DNA from: Cristatella mucedo
Taxonomy: Eukaryota > Bryozoa > Phylactolaemata > Cristatellidae
Direction: 5' to 3'
NCBI GenBank assembly: GCA_009760855.2
Contig: WPIO01000004.1
Span: forward strand, 7,696,001-7,760,000
Length of the DNA stretch: 64,000 nt
Position 1 is the first letter of the stretch, and each line of letters starts with the position of its first letter. The notes under the pieces are model-generated. The model searched no databases. It saw only the letters and a program-made list of their open reading frames with translations, and was not told the origin of the DNA. Shown piece by piece: positions 1 through 12,561 of the stretch. Made by a program: the position numbers and the translations under genes.

Positions 1-626
1 AACTCTGCAGCTACGCTTGTCTGTCGTGAGCGTCGCAGTTGCCACATTACTCCACTTCTCGCCGACCTGCACTGGCTACCAGTGAGGCAACGGATCGACT
101 TCAAGGTTTTGTCGCTCACTTTTAGGTCTCTTCATTCTATGGCTCCAGCCTATCTTTCAGATATACTACCCCATCAGGCCAAGCATCGTACCACCCGCTT
201 TTCGGAATCCAACAGTCTGGAAACACCTCGCACAAACCTTAGATCCTTTGGAGACCGTGCATTCAGCTCGTATGCTCCCAAAGCCTGGAACTCCCTCCCG
301 ACCTGCGTCAGAACATCCCATGACCTGACCACATTTAAAAGAAACTTAAAAACACACCTATTTAGGACAGCATTTAGTGGGTCCCTGTGATTCGTCCTTG
401 ATGTGCTTATGCGTGCTGACACTGTGCATGCTGCCACTAACCACATTTGCATGCTGACCCTGTGCATGTCACCCCTAACCATATTATTCATTTTGTTTGT
501 TTTTCAAGCATGATTTTACTTACTATTCAATTGCATATCACTTTGCAGCAAATGTAAAGCGCCTAGAAAGAGATTAAGTTCTCTGAGGGCGCTTTATCAA
601 GTGCAATATTATTATTATTATTATTA
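1..626 (+). mobile_element. LINE family A, 3' end (CR1/L2-like)
   Basis: The copy is cut by the window edge. The frame reads through RIDFKVLSLTFRSLHSMAP and [16 protein letters not shown] to a stop at 390, the conserved C-terminal end of the reverse-transcriptase ORF. An untranslated region follows, and an (ATT)n tail after the GGGCGCTTTATCAAGTGC terminus. The ORF end is uninterrupted, so this is a young copy. Confidence 0.85.
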
Positions 627-838
627 CAAGGTATTGGTAAACTGTTTGATTCCGAAAAGTAGATGCTATGATGCTCAGCCTGGTAGTGAGAGTAGATCTG
701 ACAGCTAGGCTGGAACCAAAGATGAGGAACCGTGAGTGACAGAACCTTGAAGTCGATGCGTTGCATGACTGGGAGCCAGTGCATTTCGGCGAGAAGTGGC
801 GTGATGTGGCAACTTTGAAACTCACTACAGACAAGTCC
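627..838 (-). mobile_element. LINE family A fragment, inverted
   Basis: The - strand carries the WLPVMQRIDFKVLSLT region of family A with frameshifts. It abuts head-on the (ATT)n tail of the preceding + copy and lacks its own 3' end. Confidence 0.75.
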
Positions 839-1334
839 ACCGTTGATTCATGGATCTACAGATACCTGTACATGTGATGGAATAAATACATTAGTCAGCA
901 TTGTTATAGTTTAAAGACTGACATATTTTATTCACATAAGTTCAAGAATATCATCCCATATCCCTCATTTTTCTTGATGGATCATTCACATAATCTGTCG
1001 CGCACACCGGAAATAATTTTTGTTTACTCATAAAATACCGCACTGCATGACATTCAGTGCAAATAAGGCCAAACGCCCCAAAACTTCTATGGCCTGCTGA
1101 AAGTTTACTTGGCATCTGCATAGACATCTAATGTTGCTAATATCAGCAGCAGGAGTGAACTGTATTTCTTCGAGCCGTGTGGTGGCGTGCTATGCCCTGC
1201 AAATAGCTTCGCCTCGAGGCTGGCTCATCTGTGCGCATCCAGCCTCAGCTTGGCTCGTTGGCCTCAAGCGAGACAATGCTCCCACGAGCGCTCGCCACTT
1301 CGCCATGGTTTCAAATCCGACGCTGCTGTCGGAC

Positions 1335-1793
1335 CTCGGGGGCTGGCACCATTGCAGAGCGAGCCAGCTGTTTTCGGCAATAATAGCGCCACCTGTCGTC
1401 GTAGAGGACGCTCTCATCGAGTGGGGACTCGTCAATCGGCTCGACTACTGTGACCCTCTAGAGCAGGGCGGCGCGCTGGCCAGCTTCCTGTGGCAGTTCG
1501 CCCGGCGTCGCGTCACGGTGTCGACGGTGAGGAGGCGCACGACGAAGCAGTACTGCAGGGACGGCGACTTCGGCGCTGCGCTCGCAGACTTCCGCGACCT
1601 GCGGCCAGAGCACGTCAGGAATGTGCACCGCCTCGGCAAGACGGGCACCATCGACAACAAGTACCGCGTGACGGTGCGACGAAACAGCAGCAGCGGCGCG
1701 CCGACGCTCGAGATCCGGCCGCTTCACAGGCGAGTGAGGAAGCACCGCTACCACGTCTGCTACAAGATCCGCTACGCGGGCAAACGTCGCTGA
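1335..1793 (+). CDS. Unrecognised GC-rich coding frame, probably a terminal exon
   Basis: From about 1400 to the stop at 1793 the frame has strong third-position G/C preference (runs of codons ending in C or G), unlike the noncoding surroundings, and both other frames look like shadows. The product includes LVNRLDYCDPLEQGG, an acidic-aromatic stretch around DGDFGAALADFRDLRPEH, and a very basic C-terminus rich in Arg, His and Tyr (VRKHRYHVCYKIRY). I recognise no domain. The open frame begins at 1131, but composition changes near 1335-1400, and tag or cag acceptors there (for example just before 1354 or 1405) suggest the exon starts inside it. It could also be a processed copy. Confidence 0.45.
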   Translation, partial: LGGWHHCRASQLFSAIIAPPVVVEDALIEWGLVNRLDYCDPLEQGGALASFLWQFARRRVTVSTVRRRTTKQYCRDGDFGAALADFRDLRPEHVRNVHRLGKTGTIDNKYRVTVRRNSSSGAPTLEIRPLHRRVRKHRYHVCYKIRYAGKRR

Positions 1794-2840
1794 GACCGGC
1801 GCTCGATCGCTCGCTGCAGCGACGACGACGACAGCGGCTGAGCTGGAGTGTCTCGTAAATGATAAACAAGATTATTTTGACCCCGGCTGCTATGCGTTGC
1901 TGTCGCGCCAGGCTGTACCTTGCGTCGAGCGATCGCTTGGTAGAGCTTCCGAGTCGAGAGCTCCCTTTGGTCTCGCATACTGGCCTGAGGCGACGTGGCG
2001 GGTCGTTGTGAAGGGGGCTACCAGTTAGGAACAGTCGTATGTTATGTATTGCATGTACGCCTTATGGGATCTGGATGAAGGTAAACACGTTCTTCTATCT
2101 TTTGCCGAGCGAAGCACAAGAAACCTGGAGCGAAACGTTGAAGCTCACGACTCAGTTGACGAGTTCAAGCCCAACTCGATAATAGGGCAGCTTACCGCGA
2201 TGAAGACAAAGAGAATACCGCTATTGCAACTAAAACAGCTGCTTTATGGAAGACATCTGAAGCAATTTTCGTTATACATTTATGTTAGAGCAGGAAGAGA
2301 TGGTCGGGTTGAAAATCAACATCTGCCTCTCCGCTCTAGAGAGCGGGGCCCTAGCAACTCCGTGCGCGGTGTGAACCTTTTCCTAATTTCTACCATTTGG
2401 GTATTCCGCTGGTATTTTTACCGTGACTGTGCACGAGCCGTCTTCGAATATGCTTCTCAAAAAGAATCTATTTAGCATAAGGAGTGCTGCCGCCACCAGT
2501 CAATCTATTGGCTCGCCATCTCCGGAGTGTCGTAAGAACCCAACTGGATCTTGCATCCGCCCTACCAACCGCTCAGCGATGAAATATGAAAACCATAAAT
2601 TTAATGCGCTGCTAAACACTCGTTCTGTTAATGGCCAGCTCGCCTCGTGGCTCAGTGGAAAGTGAATTGTAGACTTCCGGCCGTTACTTCGGCTCCCGCC
2701 AACTCCGCCTGGCCCTGACCCCGACTGACCCTGACTCCCGCCCCTTCTAGATGCTGCTTAGGCATCTTAAGCATCTTGGCGCAAGAGACTTAATTGACCT
2801 CGCGTAGTTAATACTTCCCTTAAAGGCGTTAGATCGCCAG

Positions 2841-3025
2841 TAATAATAATAATTATAATAATAATTCACTTGATAAAGCACCCTCAGAGAATTTAATCTC
2901 TCTCTAGGCGCTTTACATTTGCTGCAAAGTAAAATGCAATTGAATGGTAAGTAAGATCATGCTTGAAAAACAAGCAAAATGAATAACATGGTTAGGGGTG
3001 ACATGCACAGGGTCAGCATGCGATA
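2841..3025 (-). mobile_element. LINE family A 3' UTR fragment
   Basis: Reverse complement of the family A tail: (AAT)n, then the CTCTCTAGGCGCTTTAC terminus and the part with GACATGCACAGGGTCAGC. Confidence 0.8.
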
Positions 3026-3160
3026 AATCTGGTAAGTCTACTTGCATATGCTGTCGCATTCATCGCTAAATTGGTCACCTTATCTCCCTTGACATTTTCT
3101 AGATTATCAGTGGCAACTTTAATCTGGTAAATCTACTTGGATATGCTGTCGCATTCGGCC
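3026..3160. repeat. Short repeat with two copies of a TATGCTGTCGCATTC element
   Basis: AATCTGGTAAGTCTACTTG and a slightly different copy occur at about 3026 and 3119. Between them lies a 67-base block that recurs at 7608. Confidence 0.6.
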
Positions 3161-3388
3161 AGCTAATGCTAACCGCTCTAGCCACAGTTCAGACCCGATC
3201 ATTCCAATCGGCCTGCCTTAGCCATTGGACAGCCTCATAAACTTTGCCTGTTAAATATACGCTCATTGAAAGCATGCCGAAAGGCTATTTTCCGAAGAAG
3301 GATCTCACAAGCTCCTAAAGAATGACAGCTATTTCCACTTTCACTCGATCGAAGTTCGTAATGCGTCGGCAAAATGGCGAAATTCGAA

Positions 3389-3537
3389 CGCAAGGTGGTT
3401 GCTTTTCACGACCTCGGTCCCGAGGTCGTGAGTTCAAATCCTGCTGTGAGCAATCGATCCTTTATTGCCACTGCAAGTGGTGATGATGGCCTTTAAGGCT
3501 CTTCTGTCAATGCAAAAGAAGAGACTGTTAAATTAGC
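3389..3537 (+). mobile_element. tRNA-like SINE
   Basis: A tRNA-like head with a D-arm-like GGTGGTTGC, a hairpin CGACCTCGG/CCGAGGTCG and a B-box-like GAGTTCAAATCC is followed by a body shared with copies at 54955 and 60995 (CACTGCAAG-GTG, GGCTCTTCTGTC). Confidence 0.65.
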
Positions 3538-3837
3538 TAGTAATCTTTTTTAGCTGCGACGCTCGTTTTCTTGTGGGTCACAAAGCTTGTGCTTGAGGGT
3601 TAGAAAAGTAGCAAATGCAGGCATGTGGAAGTCACCCCCCCCCCGTTTTATGCCTTAGCGTGTCACTGACTGGCTCAAAGCCCGAGCGTGCAGCTAATTA
3701 TAACTGCGGACGTTCAATTCATGCTGTCCAAACCATATATCATGACGTATTCAGTTCTTATAAGTTACAATTCAGGAACCACTTATAATATCTTGCACTG
3801 CCATAGTCTGACGGGTGTGTCCGAATTCATTGCCCAT

Positions 3838-4058
3838 CCTTTGTGTGTTTATGCGTGCTGAGACTGTGCATGCTACCACTAGCCATTTATTACACGTTGA
3901 CACTGTGCATGTCACCTCTAACCACGGAATGCTTGTTGACACGCTGTGTTGTTACCACTAATCATTTGGCCATTCTTCATTTACAGCGTATGCAAAGGGC
4001 TTTCAAAGAGATTAAATTATCTGAGGGCGCTATGCAAGGTATTATTATTATTATTCAG
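3838..4058 (+). mobile_element. LINE family A 3' UTR fragment
   Basis: Diverged family A 3' UTR with the repeated TGACACTGTGCATG-type motif and an ATTATTATTATT tail. Confidence 0.75.
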
Positions 4059-4129
4059 GTCTCTCCCGGCATCGCGACTCTCCTATTTTTCGTTGAGTCC
4101 TATTGTTGGTCCTATTGGTTGCGGCTGAG

Positions 4130-5420
<1,291 letters not shown>

Positions 5421-6084
5421 GTGTGCTGGCTACAGATGCGCCCGATTTCCAGAGGCATTTCCTTTCGAGAGCCACCCTTCACGCTGCACTTTCGAGTCGG
5501 TCAGTGAAGCGAGGAATAAAGCCTGTCTGGGATCAAGTTACGTAATTGCCTCAGCATTTACCTTCGCTGCGGTTAGTCACTGCAAACGAGCGAACGAGGA
5601 GTCAAACTCTCAAAATCAATCTCCTTCACCCATATTTAATTCACCGGTAGCTCAGCGGGGCCGAATGAGCAAAAACATTTGAATAAGCAGCATACCCTGG
5701 GTATTTGTGACCGCGTGACCCTCGACTATTTTAATTGAGCTCGTGGTTTTGCTTGTCAATATTAGCAACGAGAATGTCCGCGTCTGTAGTGTAACTAAAT
5801 GAGAAAGCTGCCTCGTGCGACCTCTGACATCCAACCACTCAGCGGCGTAGTTTCACTTAAATTGGGAAAAGCGTAAAAAGGCCGACTCTCGGCTTGCTCT
5901 CAGCTATCGGGATCAAAATACGGCGAGTGACGTCAACTACCGGGGACTTTTGGTCACGCGTCCAGTCACGATCGAGGTTCAGCCATTTTCAGAGAGAGCC
6001 GTCGCGCTCGCACACGCGTATGTGCTAATGCAATGCAATGTATCACTGCGCCAGTAACTCAATTAAGCATCAAAACCAAAGCGG

Positions 6085-6380
6085 GTGTTAAACAGGAGGG
6101 TTTTCCGTAGAGTTCTCAAAGTAGAAGCGGCTTTTGGAACCCATCCGGTAGCCAAAAGACTTCGTATCACGCAATGAAGAAGAAATGAGAAGCGTGGTCA
6201 AGCCATGAGGGAAGTCGGGTAATTGAGTAGCACGGAAGTAGCAGCTCCGTACGGCTGGAAAGAATGCACCGCAGTCGGCAGCAGGAGAATAGTTGTCGTT
6301 GCGTAAGAGTTGCTTAAGTGAGTTCCACAGTCTAGCATCTGCAGAAAAAAAGCTTCTGTCGCCAGTGGTCTTCAGATGTA
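6085..6380 (-). mobile_element. LINE family B, 3' part
   Basis: On the - strand it matches the 3' part of family B copies at 17156, 19350 and 30374, including the GACAGAAGCTT and AGACTGTGGAACTC coding end and the TCTCCTGCTGCCGACTG stretch. The tail end is missing. Confidence 0.6.
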
Positions 6381-7607
6381 CGATTGGAACAATTAAACTC
6401 TTAATTATTATTATTAATTAAACTATTTCGAAGGCAATTGCAAATGGAGGCCTCCGTTTGCAATAAAACGTTTCAATTAGATTGGAATGCAAGTGCTTAA
6501 CGATGCAGTTTGCTAGAAATAGATCAATATTTTCGAAGGTAAAGTTTAAATAGACTTTAAAATTCTAGCGAGTTGCATTTGACGTGCACGTTCCCATATC
6601 AGTCTCCTGGTTTCCAGTTTCCTGATCTCTGGTTTCCTCGTTTCTGGCGTCGGTTTGCTTGAGAGGCTATAGTAATTCTAAAATGGTAAATGGCGTTCTC
6701 AAAGTCACCGAGTCAGTTCTCCGAGACAGGTCTAGGCAGGCCTGCCGAGTGGTGCTCCATCGGCTAGCAACTCAACTCTTCCACCAAGATAGCTCTTCAA
6801 ATCGCGAGGCGCATTTGCTGCAGACGGGCTCGGCTAGCGAGCGCCTTCTGAGCTGAACTTTAGACTCACAAAAATGATAAACGACAACCATTCGTTGAAG
6901 TTCAAGGAAGCCTTTTTGGTCTGGGCGCCTTCGGCAGGGTTGCTCAGGGCTGCTCTGCTGCTCCAGCGAGAAGCTGCCAGTGTTTGTAGATTGAGTCACG
7001 TGCCCGTATACTATTATGCCCAGTGTAAATAGCTTCCTCAAGCTTCCGCAAGAACGCGAGGAGGATGAGGAGAAGTCACTCAAACGTAGAGCTCGCGAGA
7101 TCAAGAAGCAGCTCCTCCCGACAGCGTAGCAGCGGCGGCGGCAAGTGGCGCAGAACCGTATCACTGCGACAGACATCGGGTGATAAGTAAGCCGTCCTGC
7201 CGATCAGGGTAAAGCAGCGCCTCGCGACATCGGGCGTTGTCGCCGCACTGAACACGCGCCAAAACACTGCTCTTGAGCTGCTTTGTAACGGCGGCTGGCA
7301 GCAGTTGAATTACTTTTAGTATAGTAACAATAGCAGCAGTTCGTAACCTCAATAGCTTGCGCAGTGGCAGTCTTCAAGTAAGTAACGACTGGCATGTGCT
7401 CCATCGTGGCAATAAACTGTACAGGAGAGACAGCCACTCAGCTCCTCGTAACGTCAGACAAGGCTGAGGTAGTAGACACGCGGGCTGGCTAGCAGCAGGC
7501 ATTTGCTTGCTCCCGCGTGAAACCTCCGACTCGAAACTTCGCGTCTCTCGAGCCGCACATCGGACTTCCCGATATCGACACACAAAGCTTTAAATATGGC
7601 CCGGGTC

Positions 7608-7676
7608 ATCGCTAAATTGGTCACCTTATCTCCCTTGACATTTTCTAGATTAGCAGTGGCAACTTTAATCCGGCAG
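7608..7676. repeat. Second copy of the 3059-3126 block
   Basis: It begins TCATCGCTAAATTGGTCACC and runs through CAGTGGCAACTTTAATC with very few differences from the copy 4.5 kb upstream. Confidence 0.75.
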
Positions 7677-7899
7677 CTGTCATTAGCACACTCAAGTTCC
7701 TGTCGCGTAGAAGTCTTAGCTATATATTCTCAGAAAACTGGTGGTTAGCAGTGAAATTTGCGTTAGATACTTGTAACTTTTGCTTCTGATATTGACCAAC
7801 ACCTCCTCTTAGAGTATCCACATGCTGAAGACAACTGCGTTTACTTGGTGCTATTGTGGGCGTGGCCACACCCACAACGTCGTTCCGCCACAGCCAGAC

Positions 7900-10240
7900 T
7901 CGTGCCACTCGGGTTCGACGAAATACCGAAATCCACCGCAATCTAGTCTAATTAGGCTAAATACAACCAGACGTAAGCGTTGCCGAGCTCAAATTTTTCG
8001 CAGACATTGCAGTACACGTTCGAATGTATCTGTCCACCAAATTTTATGTCGCTTCGCACACTTACGCAAATGAGCTTCGACGCCGGACGCACCTAACGAA
8101 ATCCATTCTAGTTCCCGTCAAATCAACCACAAAGCACCTGCAAACAGCTCCAAAAATTTTGGAATATCAAACAATGCTACACGTACAATGTACCCAGACA
8201 ATTTTGCACGATTCCGTTCACGCGTTCTCATGAAGTCCACTGAACTAGGATTGCAGTAGCCCAGCCCAATACCGCAATCCACTACATTCCACCACGAACG
8301 ATAGCAATCCTGTTCGAAAAGCTCCTTCTTTGATAGCGTATGACAGCAAATTCTGCGGAAATTGCATTATAAAAAAAATTCACTTGCATTGGCGAGGCCG
8401 TTCTTGTGTATTTCGCTGCAATCGACTCCAGTAGCCCGGGCCAATACCGCGATCCACTTCCACTGGATTCCACAGAATCCACCGCATTAAAAATTGAAAT
8501 TCATTGCACCGAGCTCCAGTTTTTATTGCATAACAAATTGCACCGTGCTGTGTGCACAACCACGTAAAATAAAAAAAAATTTGCAACCTCGCACTGTTGC
8601 AATGGGCGGCAATCGCCTGAAAAGACCTGGAAAACTACCGCAATCTACTATATTCTACTGCAAATCATTCTCAAATCTCCACCGCAAAGCTCTACTTGAC
8701 ATTAAATATAGGACTACACTCAGTTCAAAGTGCACCCACAAAATTTCGCTTCATTGTGCACACGCGTTGTCATGCAACGAGTTGCAATCGACTGCAACGA
8801 TCAGGTCCCATACCACAATCCAAGCAATCCACCGAAATCCGCTGCAATCCGCCACACAGAGACCAAAACGCGTACACTAGAAGCCCTAATTATGATTGAA
8901 CGCTGCTCTACTCTTCGGTTATTTTTTACTTGCATAACTTAACTGTAATTGCCTCGACCTTTCTGCAGCAATGCACTGCAATCGAATGCAACAGCCCGTG
9001 ACGGTACGTCAATCTTCTGCAACCCACCAAAAAGGACCAGAATACGTACACTTTAAGCTCTAATAGTGATTGCACGTTGCTCTAATTTTTGGTTATTGTG
9101 TAATTCAAAAATCTCACTACAGTTGCCTTGACCATTTTTTGGTTTGGCAGCAATGCACAGCAATTGACTGCAACGGCCCGGGCCAATACCTCAATTTACA
9201 GCAATCTGATTCGAAATGCCCTGAAATCGGTTTCGCAAAGCTTCAAATGTAAATGCATGTTACAAAGCACACTGGTTAAAGTCAACCGCATCATTTTAAG
9301 ACATTTCGGTCGTACAATCTCGGGCAATGCATGGCAATCTACGGCAACGGCTCGGCTCGAAGCAACAATCCACTACAATCCACAACAAGTCGACACTAAA
9401 TTGGCTGCACGAAGTGCCGATTGTCATCGTATTTCACATTCATTTATTTGTGCTAAAAGTGAAATCGTAGGACTTTCAAGCTATTTTGTATGTTAATTGT
9501 CAACAATGCACGGCAATCGACAGCAATGGCAGGGACCAATACAAAAATCCATGGTAAATCGACGAAAAATTGGCTGCATCAAACTCCAATTCTCATTCCA
9601 CGTAACATCTCACTGCTCGTGCACATACTTTAATCCCTTTCAACCAGCTCTGACCGTTCAATCTTGGGCAATGCATGGCAATCGGCGGTAGTGACACGGG
9701 CAAATACGGCAATCCATTATGGTCCATCGCAAATCGCTGGAAAGTGACATGGCTAAGATCAAATATATTTTACCTGTCACAGCCCACTTTGCTGAAAATG
9801 CAATAAAAAATTTTCACCCAATCGCGAGTAATGAACGGCAATCGACAGCAATGTTCTGGGCCAATATCTCAATTCCCGGCAAATTGAAGAGAAATTGGCA
9901 GCTCGGAAGCCTCAATTGTCATTACATATAACAATCCGCTGCGTCCAAAGTAAAACCGTGGAATTTTCAAGATGCTTTGTTTGTTAACTGTCAGCAATGC
10001 ACGGCAATTAACAGCAATGGTAGGGGCTGATAGCGAAGTCCGTGGAATATTGACAAGATGTGCTGCAATAAACTGCAACTCTCATTCCACGTAACATGTA
10101 CCTGCGGGTTCGCATAATTTCCCCCCATTGTGCACGTTCAATCGAAAACATAGCACGGCAATCGACGGCAATGGCGTGAGGAAATACGCCAATCCATAAT
10201 GTTCAGTTATAAATGGACCGACTATGTCTGAGAGTGGCTC
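7900..10240. repeat. Degenerate satellite, period about 150-180 bp
   Basis: The landmark AATGCACGGCAATCGAC (with variants) recurs near 8970, 9151, 9327, 9505, 9669, 9830, 9996 and 10148. Weaker copies lie near 8410, 8602 and 8777. It is usually followed within 30-60 bases by GGGCCAATACCGCAATCCA-like text and in several units by CTCCAATTGTCATTCCACGT-like text. Units are diverged and spacing shrinks from about 180 to 150 bp along the array. Short open frames inside it are incidental. Confidence 0.8.
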
Positions 10241-10317
10241 ACACGTTTCTTGCCTATTGCACTACACTGCGTTAAAAGTGCAGCCGCATCCTTTTATACA
10301 ATCGACAAAGGCACAAT

Positions 10318-10387
10318 TGACGGATTGCTACGGATTGTAGTGGATTGCTGCTTCGAGCCGTGCCGTTGCCATAGATTGCCATGCATT
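10318..10387 (-). repeat. Inverted satellite unit
   Basis: The reverse complement reads AATGCATGGCAATCTATGGC, then ACGGCTCGAAGCAGCAATCC, nearly identical to the direct unit starting at 9327. It touches a LINE family A tail in the - orientation. Confidence 0.75.
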
Positions 10388-10470
10388 AATAATAATAATA
10401 ATAATAATGCACTCGATAAAGCGCCCTCGGATAAATCAATCTCTTTCTTGGCACTTAGCGCACAATGAAG
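10388..10470 (-). mobile_element. LINE family A tail
   Basis: (AAT)n then GCACTCGATAAAGCGCCCTC: the 3' terminus only. Confidence 0.75.
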
Positions 10471-10862
10471 CGAGGAAAGAAGCACCTACTGTCAGGCCTC
10501 GTAAGAGGCAGCTAGCTACTTCCACCTGGTTCGAGCCAAAGCTGATGAGGCCAGCTAGCAATAGTCCTGACCAAAATTAGACCGCGAACGTTGTCTTCCA
10601 ATCGGCTTCGCATCCGACATGAGGCCGAGATGAACAAAGTACAGGACAAAGCTTCTCACGAGAGACTCGCCGGATGCATTTACACTCTTCTGCAGCCACC
10701 ACTTCCTGAATTCTCGCTATTTTAAGAATCGGGCTTCAACTGCAGAATGCGTTTACAAACACATACGTACACGTAAATTCCTCACTAATCATGAGAAATG
10801 CCTATTACTAATAGTCTAGATAATAGTCATAGGAATGATAAAAGAAATTTTATGGCACCGCA

Positions 10863-10914
10863 GACATTGATTTCTCTGAGGGCGCTTTATCAAGTGCATT
10901 ATTATTATTATTAT
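10863..10914 (+). mobile_element. LINE family A tail fragment
   Basis: CTCTGAGGGCGCTTTATCAA with an (ATT)n tail; nothing else of the element is present. Confidence 0.7.
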
Positions 10915-11711
10915 GGCACCGTTGGAGAACAAATCTCATATTCGGAACTTTACACGAAATGATGCATGTCTACTGATTAGTAATAGCATGCAAAATATTT
11001 GGTTTCATTATTCTCGATTTGAAAACGTTTGCTTAATCTAATCGCAAGTTTATAGTCTTCCTTTTTATGCCCAATGGTAATGGTAATGTCTTGTGGTAAT
11101 TTCATTCTAGCGCTTATTAGTCCTAGCAAGCATAAAAATACACAATGGCGAGTGGTAAATCATTTTCATTCGCGTAAAGTGTACACTTAAAGCGTAGTAA
11201 AAGTACAAGCCCATCGAGATCAGAGTATGGCATCGTGTTGTGACATTCCACGAATGAGATCAGTTTGACTAAATGATTGTGCAGAAGGCGAGAGAAAGTT
11301 AATTTTAGGACAGCTCCAATTTCAAAAGAACTTCTGGTTTCAAAAATCAGAATTGGGCTTTAATACCAAAGGAAAAAAATACTGCGAATGGAATGAGATC
11401 AGCTGATGAGATGGTCAGCTATACAATATAAGTTGAAATCATACAATCCTGGTAAAAGATCTGTCGAGAGTGTGATTTTAGTCCCTAAGTTGGGTACATT
11501 AAAATAAATCGTGAGGTAAAAAACAGCCAATTTTCTAAATTTGGTATATATAGGTGTGATCTGGATTATCAACAAGATTATTAAAATCATCCAGCACTAC
11601 AAAGAGATGATGGAACACAGAATAAAAATGAGATTGGACAAAACTGAAATAAAAGCAAGCCTTGGTACTTGGGGGAGTTGTATGGCTACCACAATTGGAA
11701 GACATGTAAAA

Positions 11712-11870
11712 TGTATATCAATTCATTTGTTTAGCGCCCCAAGAGAACTGAATCTCTATCCGGGCATTTGCCTCAGGGCTCGAGCCCACGACTACGGTCA
11801 TCAATGGCAAGCAACTTGATCTCAGTCAAGAAGGCGAGCACCTCAAACCCGGGCCTAAACAGGGCATCGA
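11712..11870 (-). mobile_element. SINE with a LINE family A-like tail, reverse
   Basis: Reverse complement of the same structure: AGCGCCCCAAGAGAACTGAA tail, then GGGCTCGAGCCCACGAC as the B-box head. Confidence 0.6.
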
Positions 11871-12300
11871 TTAACTCAGTAAAATAGATTCGAAGGACTG
11901 CTTCAAATGGACCACGAGCGGTTTTAGAATTCAGCGAGGAACGAGCGAACCACTGCGAGCTTCAGTTGATTTCTGAGTGTGAAAGACACAGCACACGGTG
12001 GCTTTGTCGGTTATGGTCAGGATGCTGGTCACCTGAATTTCAAGATAGCTAGGATTCTATAAGAAACGTGGAATTTCAGCTCAATGCAATAGAGGCTGTC
12101 GGCGATGAAGATGAAGACAAGACCGCTACAATCAGCAGTCTGAAAATACTTGGTTGCTGTTTATGCTTGACCCTATCAAGTGACGAAGCCGAATGATGGC
12201 ACATACCAAAGATGTTTATTTCATCATTTTTCTTATTACCCTGGCTGTATGTAGCCTTAATTTAACGAAAAGCACTGCCGCTTGATCTCGACCATGTGAG

Positions 12301-12450
12301 ATTCACTGACCGCCAGGAGACCCCGCCCCAAATCCCGCCCACCGGAATCAGCCATCAGGCCCCTTAGGAGTTCCACTCGTCACGTGGTAGGCCGCCTCTA
12401 CACCCGGGAATCGCCACCCAGCTGTTCCGTCTGGCGGTTCCGTACCTATA
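12301..12450 (+). promoter_or_regulatory. GC-box-rich stretch upstream of the ZDHHC4-like start
   Basis: Two CCCGCCC-type boxes lie at about 12321-12329 and 12334-12340, roughly 110-130 bp before the inferred start codon, in a stretch richer in G+C than the flanks. This would suit a TATA-less housekeeping promoter. No transcription start can be fixed from sequence alone. Confidence 0.35.
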
Positions 12451-12561
12451 ATGAACATCGTTTTTTTACTTGGAGGCTACCTCCTGTTGTTCCTCATTTG
12501 CGTACTTTCGTACTTCGTGTGCTGGAGACGGAATAGTCCTGTCGCTTACCGCATTACCGAG
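12451..12561 (+). CDS. ZDHHC4: ZDHHC4-like exon 1 (start codon, TM1)
   Basis: The ATG at 12451 opens a short peptide with a strongly hydrophobic stretch ([18 protein letters not shown]) followed by WRRN, fitting the N-terminal membrane anchor of ZDHHC4. The exon ends in phase 0 before a gtaggg donor at 12562. Reading on past the donor gives no plausible protein. Assignment rests on position, hydrophobicity and phase, not on strong residue conservation. Confidence 0.65.

Noticed and set aside
2044-2475. 143-codon + frame
   Set aside because: No codon bias, no domain, and no splice context was recognised; composition is like the flanking noncoding DNA.
7900-10390. Satellite considered as a CRISPR-like array or a tandem gene
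   Set aside because: Eukaryotic context, units too long and diverged, and no stable reading frame across units.
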